64,000 nt of DNA from Aquisalimonas lutea (GTDB lineage Bacteria > Pseudomonadota > Gammaproteobacteria > Nitrococcales > Aquisalimonadaceae), in the NCBI RefSeq assembly GCF_030409225.1, contig NZ_JAUFPK010000004.1, positions 387,792 to 451,791 on the forward strand, given 5' to 3'. The notes under the pieces were generated by a model that ran no database searches, was not told the origin of the DNA, and was given only the letters and a program-made list of their open reading frames with translations. The translations under genes and the position numbers were made by a program. Position 1 is the first letter of the stretch; every line of letters starts with the position of its first letter. Positions 16,723 through 25,531 of the stretch are shown here, one piece after another.

Positions 16723-17415
16723 TTACGGTGATTCCCGTTCCCGCCGGCAGCCGAGAAAGTGCTCGACGTGGTCGGTGATGAGGTAGTCCACTGTCTCGCG
16801 GGCAAGGAGCCAGCCTTCGTCGCCCGGTACGGCGTTGTAGACGCCCGTGGCATAACCGGCCTCCCGGCACGCGGCAAGGAGCGGTTCATCGCAGAACTGG
16901 GCGTCGAAGACGACGGTGTCGATGCCGCTGGCCGCATTCAGCGCCGCGACGAACTGCACCACCGAGGCCGGCCGGTGCGCGTGCAGCCACCCGGCGCGCC
17001 GGTCGCCCCGGGCCCCGCGCCGTCCGCCGACCGCGGCATGGTGAAAGGAGGTGAGCAGCACGCTGATACCGTCGTGGCGACGCAGCAGCTCATCCAGCGG
17101 GCCGGCAGCCGCGGGGTCCTTGATCTCGAGGTTCCAGACGGCACCGGGGAACGCGGCAAGCGCCTCGTCGACGCGTACGGCCGGCGGCCTGCCCTGCCCC
17201 GCCCGACACCGGTCGACCTCCTCGGCAGTCAGCCGGTTGATCCGGCGGAAATCGTCGAGCCAGGCATCGTGCAGGAGCACCAGTGCACCGTCACCGGTCA
17301 TGCGTACGTCGGTCTCGACACCGGCGGCCCCGGCCCGCATGGCGGCGTCAAACGCCTCGAGGGTGTTCTCCGATTCCCGGTGCAGGGCACTGCCGCGGTG
17401 GCCGAGGACGATCAT
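16723..17415 (-). CDS. Glycerophosphodiester phosphodiesterase
   Basis: The enzyme hydrolyses glycerophosphodiesters to sn-glycerol 3-phosphate and an alcohol. The catalytic start VLGHRG is at residues 3-8. ENTLEAFDAAMRAGAAGVE and TDVRMTGDGALVLLHD follow, and the metal ligand region is WNLEIKDP. The protein ends with YLITDHVEHFLG, typical of the family. It has no signal peptide and is UgpQ-sized (230 residues), so it is probably cytoplasmic. ATG at 17415 begins directly at the TIM barrel; an ATG at 17469 would overlap the DUF192 gene. It follows that gene by 40 bases in the same direction. Confidence 0.9.
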   Translation of the reverse strand: MIVLGHRGSALHRESENTLEAFDAAMRAGAAGVETDVRMTGDGALVLLHDAWLDDFRRINRLTAEEVDRCRAGQGRPPAVRVDEALAAFPGAVWNLEIKDPAAAGPLDELLRRHDGISVLLTSFHHAAVGGRRGARGDRRAGWLHAHRPASVVQFVAALNAASGIDTVVFDAQFCDEPLLAACREAGYATGVYNAVPGDEGWLLARETVDYLITDHVEHFLGCRRERESP

Positions 17416-17455
17416 TGCGTCACCAATGCTTCTGTTGGCGGCGGGCCCGCCGGCG

Positions 17456-17983
17456 TCAGTTCCCGGCACGGCCGGGCAAGCCGGCAGGCATTTCCACGAC
17501 GGCGCCGGCGGCCAGACCGTAGGCGGCGCCGCGCCCCGCCGCGACCTCGAGCGCCGCCGCCACCGGTTCTCCGGGCGAGGTCAGGGTCTCCTGGTCCGGC
17601 GTCATCCGGTGTACCTCGACGATGCGCCCGTCGGGCGCGATAAAGGCGATGTCCAGCGGCGCGTGGACATTGTTCATGTGGAAGTGCGGACGCCGGGGCC
17701 GCTCGAACACGAACAGGATGGCGGTCGCGTCGACGGCTTCCGCGCACAGGTGCTGCATGCCTGCGGCCCGGTCGGCCCCCGTGGCCGCCACCCGCACGCG
17801 AAGATGCTTGCCGCCCGGAAGGCCGAGCTCGGCCGTGGGCATTCCCGCAACGGCCTCGGTCTCCTCGGCGCAGGCCGCTGCCCCGTGCTGTCCCTGGTCG
17901 TCCACGGCAGGCAGCGTCCCGGTACCGAGGACGAGGCCCGCCAACATGAGGGCCGTCCAGGCCCGCGCTCGTGTTGCCGTCAT
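17456..17983 (-). CDS. Secreted DUF192 protein
   Basis: This is a 175-residue protein with an N-terminal signal peptide (MTATRARAWTALMLAGLVLG) followed by a DUF192 domain. Family blocks are visible: RAAGMQHLC, ILFVFERPRRPHFHMNNVHA, PLDIAFIAPDGRIVEVHRM, and YGLAAGAVVEMP near the end. It is expected in the periplasm. The molecular role of DUF192 proteins is not established. ATG at 17983 is chosen because the signal peptide begins there. It is transcribed toward the glycerophosphodiesterase gene. Confidence 0.85.
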   Translation of the reverse strand: MTATRARAWTALMLAGLVLGTGTLPAVDDQGQHGAAACAEETEAVAGMPTAELGLPGGKHLRVRVAATGADRAAGMQHLCAEAVDATAILFVFERPRRPHFHMNNVHAPLDIAFIAPDGRIVEVHRMTPDQETLTSPGEPVAAALEVAAGRGAAYGLAAGAVVEMPAGLPGRAGN

Positions 17984-18255
17984 AGGTCTACCGCCGTGTT
18001 GCGAACCGCCGTGATGGGCTCGCCCCCGAAACCGGTGGGCGTACCGCTGCAGTCTGCCACGCCACGAGCCCGGGAAGAATCCCGCCATCACGCCGACGGG
18101 CGTTTGCAGCTGGTCCGGCTCGGCAGTATTCTCGGGATGTTACGGACGTTGTCGGGGCCTTCCCGGAAGTGCCGATCCGCTGTCTTCGGCAGCCGGCACG
18201 GCATTCGCGGGGGCCGTGCGAAGCGTTTGTAAGTCCAAGCAAAAGGAGAAGAGAA

Positions 18256-19470
18256 ATGAACCATCTGGCTCGGACAATTGGCGTAGGGCTGGCGGTCTCG
18301 CTGGGGGCAACCGCCGGCGCGAGCGCGCAGCCGCTGCACATCGGTGCGTTGGTCCCTCTGACCGGCGATCTCCAGGCGTACGGTGAAACCTCGGAGAACG
18401 GCATCGAGCTCGCCGTCAAGGAAATCAACGAGGCCGGCGGGGTTCTCGGTGAGCCCATCCAGCTCACCTCGGGTGATACCCAGACCAGCCCGCAGGCGGG
18501 CGTGGATGCGGCCCAGCGCCTGGCCTCCGTGGACGGCGTTCACGCCTTCGTGGGCGCGCTGTCCAGCGGCGTCACCATCCCCGTGGCCGAGAGTGTCAGC
18601 AGCGAGCAGGGCATCCCGCAGATCAGCGGCGCCTCGACGTCGCCGGTGATCACGGATCTCGCGGACAACGACTTCCTCTTCCGCACCGTTCCTTCGGATG
18701 CCTTCCAGGGCAAGGCCCTGGCCGAGATCGCCCAGGACGAGGGCTACCAGAGCCTCTCCGTGCTGCACATCAACAACGACTACGGGCTCGGGCTCGCCGA
18801 GGCGTTCCAGGAGGCGTTCACCGAGGCAGGCGGGGAAGTCCCGCAGGTGGCCGCCTACGAGCCGGGGCAGGCCTCGTACCGGGGTGATCTGCGGCGTGTC
18901 GGCCGTGGCGGACCCGAGGGCCTGGTGCTCATCGGCTATCCGGAGAACGGCCGCACCATCCTCCGACAGGCTGTTCAGGGCGGCATGTTCGAGAACTTCG
19001 TGTTCACCGACGGCCTGCAGGATCCGGCCCTGATCGAGGCCATCGGCGCTGAGTTCATGAACGGTACCGTGGGCTCGGTTCCGCAGGCTCCGGAGGGTAC
19101 GCCCGGTGCGCAGCATTTCGAGGAGTCCTACAGCGCGGAATACGGCGAGGTGCCTCCGCAGCCGTTCATGGACACGGCGTATGACGCGGTCCACCTGATC
19201 GCCCTCGCCGCCCAGCAGGCGGGCACCACCGACAGCGAGGCCATCCGGGATAACCTCCGCTCGGTGTCGCGCGCCCCGGGCGAGAAGGTCTACCCCGGCG
19301 AATGGGAGAAGGCCCTGGAGCTGCTCGCCAACGGTGAGGAGATCAACTACGAGGGTGCCTCCGGCTCTGTCGACTTCGACGACAACGGCGACGTACCGGG
19401 CTCCTTCGCTCACTGGGAGATCCAGGGCGGCGAGATCCGCAACGTGCGGGTTTTCGCACCGGGCGAGTAA
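18256..19470 (+). CDS. livK: Branched-chain amino acid ABC transporter, periplasmic binding protein
   Basis: This is a 404-residue periplasmic binding protein of the Leu/Ile/Val type (type I fold). It has a signal peptide (cleavage near AGASA-QP), then IGALVPLTGDLQAYGE, KEINEAGGV, and ALSSGVTIPVAESVSSEQG, all typical of LivK. It should deliver ligand to the LivHM-LivGF membrane complex. Its gene faces the livGFHM operon and converges on it, so the two are separately transcribed. AAGGAGA lies upstream of ATG 18256. Ligand specificity is not determined; branched-chain amino acids, amides or short aromatic acids are possible. Confidence 0.9.
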   Translation: MNHLARTIGVGLAVSLGATAGASAQPLHIGALVPLTGDLQAYGETSENGIELAVKEINEAGGVLGEPIQLTSGDTQTSPQAGVDAAQRLASVDGVHAFVGALSSGVTIPVAESVSSEQGIPQISGASTSPVITDLADNDFLFRTVPSDAFQGKALAEIAQDEGYQSLSVLHINNDYGLGLAEAFQEAFTEAGGEVPQVAAYEPGQASYRGDLRRVGRGGPEGLVLIGYPENGRTILRQAVQGGMFENFVFTDGLQDPALIEAIGAEFMNGTVGSVPQAPEGTPGAQHFEESYSAEYGEVPPQPFMDTAYDAVHLIALAAQQAGTTDSEAIRDNLRSVSRAPGEKVYPGEWEKALELLANGEEINYEGASGSVDFDDNGDVPGSFAHWEIQGGEIRNVRVFAPGE

Positions 19471-19486
19471 GAAGCTTGCCGTTACC

Positions 19487-19515
19487 GGGCGGCGCAGGCC
19501 GGGCCTGCGCCGCCC
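19487..19515. terminator. Bidirectional hairpin terminator between livK and livM
   Basis: GGGCGGCGCAGG (19487-19498) pairs perfectly with CCTGCGCCGCCC (19504-19515) around a five-base loop. It lies 17 bases after livK and about 60 bases past the end of the convergent livGFHM operon. There is no long T-run on either side, so termination may partly depend on other factors. Confidence 0.65.
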
Positions 19516-19578
19516 TCCCTCCTCGAGACCCCGCCGCGCCGACGGCCATGCCCGCCAGGGCAGGCGCAGCAATCGGCC

Positions 19579-20559
19579 CTAGGACTCCCGCCGACCAGCC
19601 CCCTTGCCGATGTCGCGGGGCGCTTTCTCCGGCAGCAGGCCTTCCGGGCGCGTGATCAGGATCACCTGCAGCAGCACGCCGATCAGGATCACCCGCAGCG
19701 GCCCGGCATGGCCTCCGTAGCCCTCCGGGAGCACGCCGCGCATGACGAATTCGCTACCGGACCAGATGATCCATATGACGACCGCGCCGAGCAGCGCCCC
19801 CTTGTTGTTGCCGCTGCCCCCGGCGATGAGCATGACCCAGACGAGGAAAGTGCCGTACAGCGGCAGGAAGGCCTCCGGGCTGAGGAAGCCGAAGTGGTGC
19901 GCGTAGAGCCCGCCCCCCAGGCCCATGATTCCGGCGCCGACCACGAAGGCCTCGAGGCGGAAGCGGCCGACGTTCTTGCCGGCCGCCTCCGTGGCCGGCT
20001 CGTTCTCACGGACGGCGCGCAGGACCCGCCCCCAGGGTGAGCAGCGGGCCCGCTCCGCGAAGAAATACGCAATGCCGACGAATACCAGGACCACGAGCAG
20101 CGACCCCAGGCCCGACCCCAGGCCCAGGGCCTGGAATGTCCCGTCCAGCGGGCGCTGGATGCCCGACACCCCGCGAACGCCGTTGGTCAGCCAGCCCTCG
20201 TTGGCGATCACCAGGCGCAGTGTCTCGGCGATGCCAATGGTGGCAATGGCCAGGTAGTCCGTGCGCAACCGCGCCGTGATCCAGCCGACCGCGAGTCCGA
20301 GCAGCGCCGAAGCGGCCACGGCCCCGGCAAGGCCGACCAGGAACGGCTGATCGAAACCGCCCAGATGGCGGGTCGTCTCCGACGTGGTGAGGATCGCCGA
20401 CGTGTAGGCGCCGATGGCGAAGAACCCGGCAATGCCGATGTTGAACTGCCCGGTGAGGCCCCACTGCATGTTCAGGCCCAGGGCAAGGACACTGTAGATG
20501 CCGACGAAGGTGAAGAACGAAACCAGGTACGCCGCAATGCCCGTGAGCTCCATTACCAC
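19579..20559 (-). CDS. livM: Branched-chain amino acid ABC transporter permease LivM
   Basis: This is a membrane permease of the LivM family with about eight to ten helices. It has the N-terminal segment YSVLALGLNMQWGLTGQFN and the loop ending GIAGFFAIGAYTSAIL, a typical start for this family. ITARLRTDYLAIATIGIAE is the cytoplasmic coupling region. With LivH it forms the pore that LivGF drive. The length of 326 residues is standard. It is the last gene of the operon and overlaps livH by seven bases. Confidence 0.9.
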   Translation of the reverse strand: MVMELTGIAAYLVSFFTFVGIYSVLALGLNMQWGLTGQFNIGIAGFFAIGAYTSAILTTSETTRHLGGFDQPFLVGLAGAVAASALLGLAVGWITARLRTDYLAIATIGIAETLRLVIANEGWLTNGVRGVSGIQRPLDGTFQALGLGSGLGSLLVVLVFVGIAYFFAERARCSPWGRVLRAVRENEPATEAAGKNVGRFRLEAFVVGAGIMGLGGGLYAHHFGFLSPEAFLPLYGTFLVWVMLIAGGSGNNKGALLGAVVIWIIWSGSEFVMRGVLPEGYGGHAGPLRVILIGVLLQVILITRPEGLLPEKAPRDIGKGAGRRES

Positions 20560-21422
20560 GCTCCCTTGAGAATGCCGTGCGGCCGGACGATCAGGACGGC
20601 GACCATGATCACGAAGGCCACGGCGAGCTTGTACGAGGGATCAATGAACAGCGTCGAGATCTCCATGGCCAGGCCGATGAGCATGCCGCCGGCGATGGCG
20701 CCGTAGGGCCGGCCGATGCCGCCGACGATGGCGGCGGCGAAGATCGGCAGCAGCGTGCTCCAGCCCATCATCGGCGTCAGCCGCGAGTCCATGCCCAGCA
20801 GCACCCCGGCACCCGCCGCCAGGGCGCCGCCGATGATCCAGGTGATCATGATGACGCGCTCCGCCGGGATCCCGGTGACCAGTGCCAGGTCCATGTTGTC
20901 CGACATCGCCCGCATGGCCTTGCCGAGACGGGTCCGGGTCAGGAACAGGTGCAGCAGCGCCACCAGCACCACGGCGGCGAGCAGGATCCACACGTGGTTG
21001 GGAATGATCGACAGCTCCCAGATCTGCCACGGTCGCTGGATACCGCCGGGATAGCTGTAGACGTCGGGGCCCCAGATCACCTGCACTACGCTGCGAATGA
21101 TGAGGCCCATGCCGAACGAGGAGATCAGCAGGATCACGGGCTGGGTGCGGCGGATCTGCCGGTAGACGGCCTGGTCGACCAGTACGGCGACGACGGCCGC
21201 GCCTGCCATGCCGGCCGGCAGCGCGAACCAGACCGGCGCACCGGTGAGGCTGAGGAACCCGAGCCCGCAGTACGCGCCCACGGTAAGCAGGTCGCCATGG
21301 GCAAAATGGGCGAAACGCAGGATCCCGAAGATCATGGACACGCCGATGGCGCCCAGGGTCAGTATGCTGCCGAGCACGATCCCGTAGATGCTCAGTTGCA
21401 TCAGCTCGATGAGCGTATACAC
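20553..21422 (-). CDS. livH: Branched-chain amino acid ABC transporter permease LivH
   Basis: This is the second permease of the complex, with about eight helices over 289 residues. It starts with IYGIVLGSILTLGAIGVSM and has HFAHGDLLTVGAYCGLGF, the LivH family signature. LGKAMRAMSDNMDLALVTGI is the cytoplasmic loop that contacts the ATPase. It overlaps livM by seven bases and follows livF by five bases. Both indicate one operon, livG-livF-livH-livM. Confidence 0.92.
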   Translation of the reverse strand: MYTLIELMQLSIYGIVLGSILTLGAIGVSMIFGILRFAHFAHGDLLTVGAYCGLGFLSLTGAPVWFALPAGMAGAAVVAVLVDQAVYRQIRRTQPVILLISSFGMGLIIRSVVQVIWGPDVYSYPGGIQRPWQIWELSIIPNHVWILLAAVVLVALLHLFLTRTRLGKAMRAMSDNMDLALVTGIPAERVIMITWIIGGALAAGAGVLLGMDSRLTPMMGWSTLLPIFAAAIVGGIGRPYGAIAGGMLIGLAMEISTLFIDPSYKLAVAFVIMVAVLIVRPHGILKGAW

Positions 21423-21427
21423 CGTTA

Positions 21428-22132
21428 TCAGCCCCCCAGAAACATCTCGGCCACCTCGCGGTTGGCCAGCAGGTTCGGCCCCGTGTCCTCGAACCGGTTG
21501 GCGCCGGTGGCCAGGACGTAGCCCCGGTCGGCGATCGCCAGTGCCTGTTTCGCGTTCTGCTCAACCATCAGCACGCCGATGCCGAGATCGCGGATGCTGG
21601 CGATGCGCTGGAACGTCTCGTCGATCAGCCGGGGCGACAGGCCGGCCGTCGGCTCGTCCAGCATCAGGAGGCTGGGCTCGATCATCAGGGCGCGGCCCAT
21701 GGCCACCATCTGCCGCTCGCCGCCGGACATCAGGCCCGCCTCCTGGCGACGCCGCTCTGCCAGGCGCGGGAACAGGCCGTACACCGTCTCCAGCCGCGGC
21801 CGGAGATCGCCCTTGAGGGCGTATCCCCCCATCTCCAGGTTCTCCTGCACGGTCAGGGACGGGAAGACGTTGTGCTCCTGGGGCACGTACGCGATCCCGC
21901 GCGTGACCATTGTCTCCGGGCGCCCGTTGGTAATCGGTGCGTCCCGGTAGACCACCTCCCCCGAGCGCACGTGGAGCAGCCCGAACACGGCCTTCATGAG
22001 GGTGGACTTCCCCGCCCCGTTGGCGCCGATGATGACGACGATCTCGTCCTTGTCCACGGCGATGCTCGCGCCGTTGAGGATATCGGCACCGCCGTACCCG
22101 CCGTAGATGTCGTTCGCGCGCAGCAGGCTCAT
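21428..22132 (-). CDS. livF: Branched-chain amino acid ABC transporter ATPase LivF
   Basis: This is an ABC ATPase with Walker A GANGAGKSTL (about residues 36-45), LMSGGERQMVAMGRALM as signature, and Walker B LLMLDEPTAGLSPRL. VPQEHNVFPSLTVQENLEMG is the Q-loop typical of LivF. At 234 residues it is the usual size. It forms a heterodimer with LivG. Its start overlaps the end of livG by four bases. Confidence 0.92.
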   Translation of the reverse strand: MSLLRANDIYGGYGGADILNGASIAVDKDEIVVIIGANGAGKSTLMKAVFGLLHVRSGEVVYRDAPITNGRPETMVTRGIAYVPQEHNVFPSLTVQENLEMGGYALKGDLRPRLETVYGLFPRLAERRRQEAGLMSGGERQMVAMGRALMIEPSLLMLDEPTAGLSPRLIDETFQRIASIRDLGIGVLMVEQNAKQALAIADRGYVLATGANRFEDTGPNLLANREVAEMFLGG

Positions 22133-22908
22133 TGCGCCTCGCCCTCCCGTGCCGCCGCGCCGCCGAGATAGGCCTCGCGCACCTCCTCGTTCTGGCGGAT
22201 CTCGCTCATCTGTCCGGACGCGATGACCGCCCCGTTGGCCATGACGTGCACCGGATCACACAGCCGTGCGATCAGGTCCATGTCGTGCTCGATCAGGCAG
22301 AAGGTGTAGCCGCGCTCGCGGTTGAGGCGCTGGATGGCGTCCGTGATCCGGCCCAGCAGCGTGCGGTTGACCCCGGCGCCCGGCTCGTCGAGGAGTACGG
22401 CCCGCGCCTCCGTCATCATGGTGCGGCCCAGGTCGAGCAGCTTCTTCTGGCCGCCGGAGAGGTTGGCCGCCCGCTCGTCCGCCAGATGGCGGATGGACAG
22501 GAAATCGAGCACTTCCTCGGCCTGCTCCCGGACCGATGCCTCCTGGCGGCGTACCCGCCCCCACCTGAACCAGCTCGCCAGCAGGTTCTCGCCCGTCTGG
22601 CCCGGGGGTACCACCATCAGGTTCTCGCGGACGGTCATGCGCGCGAGCTCGTGGGGGATCTGGAAGGTGCGCACGAGGCCCTGGTGGAACAGCTGGTAGG
22701 GCGGATGGCCGGTAATGTCGCGATTGTCGAGGTAGACGCGCCCGTGATCCGGCCGGATGAGGCCGGCGACGATATTGAACAGCGTGCTCTTGCCCGCGCC
22801 GTTGGGGCCGATCAGCCCGGTAATGCTCCCGGGCTCGACCTCAAGCGACACGTCATGTACCGCCTGCAAGCCACCGAAGGATTTCGATATATTCTCGATT
22901 CTGATCAC
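22129..22908 (-). CDS. livG: Branched-chain amino acid ABC transporter ATPase LivG
   Basis: This is the larger ATPase of the Liv complex, with Walker A GPNGAGKSTLF, signature NLSGGQKKLLDLGRTMM, and Walker B AVLLDEPGAGVN. The GTG at 22908 is chosen, giving MIRIENISKSFGG. A longer frame could begin with TTG at 22977, but that codon lies within the -35 box of the likely promoter, so it would be upstream of the transcript. It is the first gene of the operon. It lies 102 bases from the end of pyk, transcribed in the same direction. Confidence 0.9.
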   Translation of the reverse strand: MIRIENISKSFGGLQAVHDVSLEVEPGSITGLIGPNGAGKSTLFNIVAGLIRPDHGRVYLDNRDITGHPPYQLFHQGLVRTFQIPHELARMTVRENLMVVPPGQTGENLLASWFRWGRVRRQEASVREQAEEVLDFLSIRHLADERAANLSGGQKKLLDLGRTMMTEARAVLLDEPGAGVNRTLLGRITDAIQRLNRERGYTFCLIEHDMDLIARLCDPVHVMANGAVIASGQMSEIRQNEEVREAYLGGAAAREGEAQ

Positions 22909-22949
22909 ACGCGCACCCGTTTGCGTGTCCGATGACGCCAAGCTCAGGG

Positions 22950-22977
22950 ATTGTACTGGTAACATTTCCCAGTTCAA
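22950..22977 (-). promoter_or_regulatory. Sigma-70-type promoter for livGFHM
   Basis: On the minus strand, TTGAAC (22972-22977) and TACAAT (22950-22955) are separated by 16 bases, giving a good -35/-10 pair. The transcript would begin near 22943, about 35 bases upstream of the GTG of livG. Confidence 0.65.
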
Positions 22978-23010
22978 TCACTGAAAGGCGCGTGCGCGTG
23001 CGTCCCGTGC

Positions 23011-24432
23011 TCAGGCGCGCAGGATCTTCATGGCATTCGTGCCTCCGGACATCCCCTGGAAATCGCCCTTGGTGACGATGACCAGCTCGCCTTCGGTAAC
23101 CAGGCCGGCGGATTTGAGCGTCTCCACCGCGTCCAGTACCACCATGGCCGCGTCGTGATGCATGATGTCGAAGGCCATGGGGAAGACGCCGCGGTAGAGC
23201 GCCGTGCGTCGGCGTGTCGTCTCGTGCTGGGTGAGTGCGTAGATGGGGATGCCGGAGCTGATCCGGGACATCCACAGCGGCGTGGAGCCGGACTCCGTCA
23301 GGGCGATGATGGCGCGTACGTCGAGGTGGTTGGCCGTGTACATGGAGGCCATGGCAATGGCCTCGTCAATGCGGTCGAAGTGGGAGTCCAGCCGGTGGTG
23401 GGACCGCTGTGTGGACCGCTGCCGCTCCGCCCCCAGGCAGATCCGGGCCATGGCCTCTACGGTCCGCACCGGGTAGGCCCCGGTCGCCGTCTCCGCGGAC
23501 AGCATCACGGCATCGGTGCCGTCCATGACGGCGTTGGCGACGTCCATCACTTCCGCCCGGGTGGGCGTGGGGTGCGTGATCATGGACTCCATCATCTGCG
23601 TGGCCGTGATCACGGCGCGGTTCATGGTGCGGGCGGTAGTGATGATGCGCTTCTGGACCCCGGGCAGCTCCTCGTCGCCGATCTCCACGCCCAGGTCGCC
23701 GCGGGCCACCATGACCGCATCCGCCGCGCCGGTGATGGACTCGATGGCGGTGACCGCCTCCGCGCGTTCGATCTTGGCAACGATACCCGCCGCGCTCCCG
23801 CGGGCGTGGAGCAGCTCCCGGGCCTCGTCCAGGTCCGCCGCGGAGCGGGGGAAGGAGACGGCGACATAGTCTGCCGCCAGGGCCGCGACCGTCTCGATGT
23901 CCGCCCGGTCCTTGTCGGTCAGGGCCGGAGCCGACAACCCCCCGCCCTGGCGATTGATTCCCTTGTTGTTGGACAGCTCGCCGCCGAGATCCACGCGGCA
24001 GTGAATGCGCGGGCCGTCGACGCTGTCCACACGCAGCACGATCTGCCCGTCATCCAGCAGCAGCGTGTCGCCGGCGGCGACGTCCTGCGGCAGGGACTTG
24101 TAGGTCAGACCCACGGCCTCCCGCGTGCCCTCGTCCGCCGGCAGCTCGGCGTCCAGGCAGAATGCGCCGCCCTCCTCCAGGTGCACGGCCCCGTCGCGGA
24201 AGCGGTCGGTGCGGATCTTCGGCCCCTGGAGGTCTGCCAGGACGGCCACGTCCTGGCCCACTCGGTCCGCCGCTGCCCGGACGGCGGCGGCACGGTCGAT
24301 ATGCTCCTGTGCCTCGCCGTGGGAGAAATTCAGCCGTACCACCGAAACGCCCGCCCGGATGATCTCCTCCAGAACGGCCGGATCCTCGGTCGCCGGCCCC
24401 AGTGTGGCGACAATCTTTGTTCTACGCGGCAA
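23011..24432 (-). CDS. pyk: Pyruvate kinase
   Basis: The enzyme converts phosphoenolpyruvate and ADP to pyruvate and ATP, ending glycolysis. It has TKIVATLGPAT at the N-terminus, SVVRLNFSHG, ADLQGPKIRT, IVAKIERAEAV, and MVARGDLGVEI, with ITATQMMESM for substrate and metal binding. TTG at 24432 is chosen because GAGGAG (24441-24446) lies eight bases upstream and translation then begins LPRRTKIVATLG. A longer in-frame ATG at 24507 overlaps the upstream methyltransferase gene. It is 473 residues long, as in single-chain bacterial enzymes. Confidence 0.95.
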   Translation of the reverse strand: MPRRTKIVATLGPATEDPAVLEEIIRAGVSVVRLNFSHGEAQEHIDRAAAVRAAADRVGQDVAVLADLQGPKIRTDRFRDGAVHLEEGGAFCLDAELPADEGTREAVGLTYKSLPQDVAAGDTLLLDDGQIVLRVDSVDGPRIHCRVDLGGELSNNKGINRQGGGLSAPALTDKDRADIETVAALAADYVAVSFPRSAADLDEARELLHARGSAAGIVAKIERAEAVTAIESITGAADAVMVARGDLGVEIGDEELPGVQKRIITTARTMNRAVITATQMMESMITHPTPTRAEVMDVANAVMDGTDAVMLSAETATGAYPVRTVEAMARICLGAERQRSTQRSHHRLDSHFDRIDEAIAMASMYTANHLDVRAIIALTESGSTPLWMSRISSGIPIYALTQHETTRRRTALYRGVFPMAFDIMHHDAAMVVLDAVETLKSAGLVTEGELVIVTKGDFQGMSGGTNAMKILRA

Positions 24433-24460
24433 TGCCGGCTCTCCTCTCTTCGACGGCCTT

Positions 24461-25057
24461 TCAGGCCGTGTCTCGTGTGTTAGGTCGTTGTGCCACAAGC
24501 ATGGCACGGTCGCGGAAACCCCGAAACGGATCGCCGATCCGCCCTTCCTCCCGGTAGACGACGGGGATCAGCGCGGCGAACAGCCGCAGCAGCTCGCCGT
24601 CGGCGAGAAGATAATCGGGGTTGGACGGGCCGCCGGGGGTGACCCGCGTACGGCAGAACGTCTGGTAGAAAAGCAGCCCCCCGGGACGCAGGGCGTCGGC
24701 GATGGCGGGACACAGCTCCCGGTGCAGGAAGGCGTTGACCACGATGACATCGAAGCCGCCGGGCGTCGGCGGGCTCGCAATCACGTCCCGCCGCCGGGCG
24801 GTCACGGGCAGGCCGTTGTCGCCGGCGTACGCATTGACGATGCGTGTGGCGACACCGGAGACATCCCAGGCTTCCGAGGCGATCCCCTGCCGTGCCAGGA
24901 CCAGGGCGTTCGCGCCCAGGCCCGCGGCCAGGTCGAGCCCGAGGCCGCCGGCGGGTAGAAGGTGGAGGTTGTCGGTGAGGACCTGCGCCGGACGACCGTC
25001 CAGGGGCGACGCTGTGCTGTAGTGGCGATCCCAGCGGTTCGCCAGCGTCCCGTTCAT
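24461..25057 (-). CDS. Class I SAM-dependent methyltransferase (TehB-like)
   Basis: This is a 198-residue methyltransferase. It starts NRWDRHYSTASPLDGRPAQV, then has the SAM-binding motif GLDLAAGLGANAL (about 39-51), an acidic motif AWDVSGVATRIVNAYA, and FDVIVVNAFLHRE. The layout resembles TehB/small-thiol methyltransferases. The substrate is unknown. It is followed by pyk after 28 bases in the same direction. Its 5' end is 20 bases from the 3' end of tRNA-Leu, so its start region is close to the tRNA cluster. Confidence 0.75.
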   Translation of the reverse strand: MNGTLANRWDRHYSTASPLDGRPAQVLTDNLHLLPAGGLGLDLAAGLGANALVLARQGIASEAWDVSGVATRIVNAYAGDNGLPVTARRRDVIASPPTPGGFDVIVVNAFLHRELCPAIADALRPGGLLFYQTFCRTRVTPGGPSNPDYLLADGELLRLFAALIPVVYREEGRIGDPFRGFRDRAMLVAQRPNTRDTA

Positions 25058-25077
25058 TGCGCGCCGTCCCCGGGGAA

Positions 25078-25164
25078 TGGTGCGGGTGGCCGGACTCGAA
25101 CCGGCACGGGCCTGAGCCCAGCAGATTTTAAGTCTGCTATGTCTACCTGTTCCATCACACCCGC
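25078..25164 (-). tRNA. tRNA-Leu (UAA), with encoded CCA
   Basis: The acceptor stem GCGGGTG/CACCCGC, long variable arm and anticodon loop CTTAAAA (anticodon TAA) identify a leucine tRNA. It is 87 bases including CCA. It is the counterpart of E. coli leuZ and is the last of three tRNAs after pgsA. Confidence 0.97.
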
Positions 25165-25250
25165 GACATCGGCCCGGACCCCGATCCGGTCGCTCGCGAC
25201 CGCTTGCGTGCAGGCGTCCGGGATCGCGCCGGGATGCATGTTCGTAAAGA

Positions 25251-25324
25251 TGGAGGCTCGGGCCGGAATCGAACCGACGTACGCGGATTTGCAGTCCGCT
25301 GCATCACCACTCTGCCACCGAGCC
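25251..25324 (-). tRNA. tRNA-Cys (GCA), with encoded CCA
   Basis: It has acceptor GGCTCGG/CCGAGCC, anticodon loop CTGCAAA (anticodon GCA) and the U73 discriminator typical of tRNA-Cys. It is 74 bases including CCA. It corresponds to E. coli cysT. Confidence 0.97.
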
Positions 25325-25355
25325 GTGTTATGGGGGAGTTTAACATCTCGCGCGA

Positions 25356-25378
25356 TTGTGGCCACGGGGCAGCCACAA
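25356..25378. repeat. Short inverted repeat between tRNA-Gly and tRNA-Cys
   Basis: TTGTGGC (25356-25362) and GCCACAA (25372-25378) can form a seven-base-pair stem. It lies between the hairpin after tRNA-Gly and the start of tRNA-Cys, and might be a processing or second termination element. Confidence 0.4.
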
Positions 25379-25384
25379 ACGACA

Positions 25385-25406
25385 AACCCCGGCACGGGCC
25401 GGGGTT
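25385..25406 (-). terminator. Hairpin just after tRNA-Gly (terminator-like)
   Basis: AACCCCGGC and GCCGGGGTT form a perfect nine-base-pair stem with a four-base loop, eight bases after the 3' end of tRNA-Gly. On the minus strand it is followed by TTTGTCGTTTGT. It could terminate the transcript or attenuate read-through to tRNA-Cys and tRNA-Leu. Confidence 0.6.
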
Positions 25407-25414
25407 GCGATACC

Positions 25415-25490
<76 letters not shown>

Positions 25491-25503
25491 ATCAAGACCG
25501 TGT

Positions 25504-25531
25504 ATTCTATTCCTGCCGCCCCCGGTGTCAA
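25504..25531 (-). promoter_or_regulatory. Sigma-70 promoter for the tRNA cluster
   Basis: On the minus strand, a perfect TTGACA (25526-25531) and TAGAAT (25504-25509) are separated by 16 bases. The -35 overlaps the stop codon of pgsA. Transcription would start a few bases before tRNA-Gly, so the tRNAs do not rely on pgsA transcription. Confidence 0.8.

Noticed and set aside
22909-22977. Longer livG with TTG start at 22977
   Set aside because: The TTG lies in the -35 box of a good promoter, so it would not be in the main transcript.
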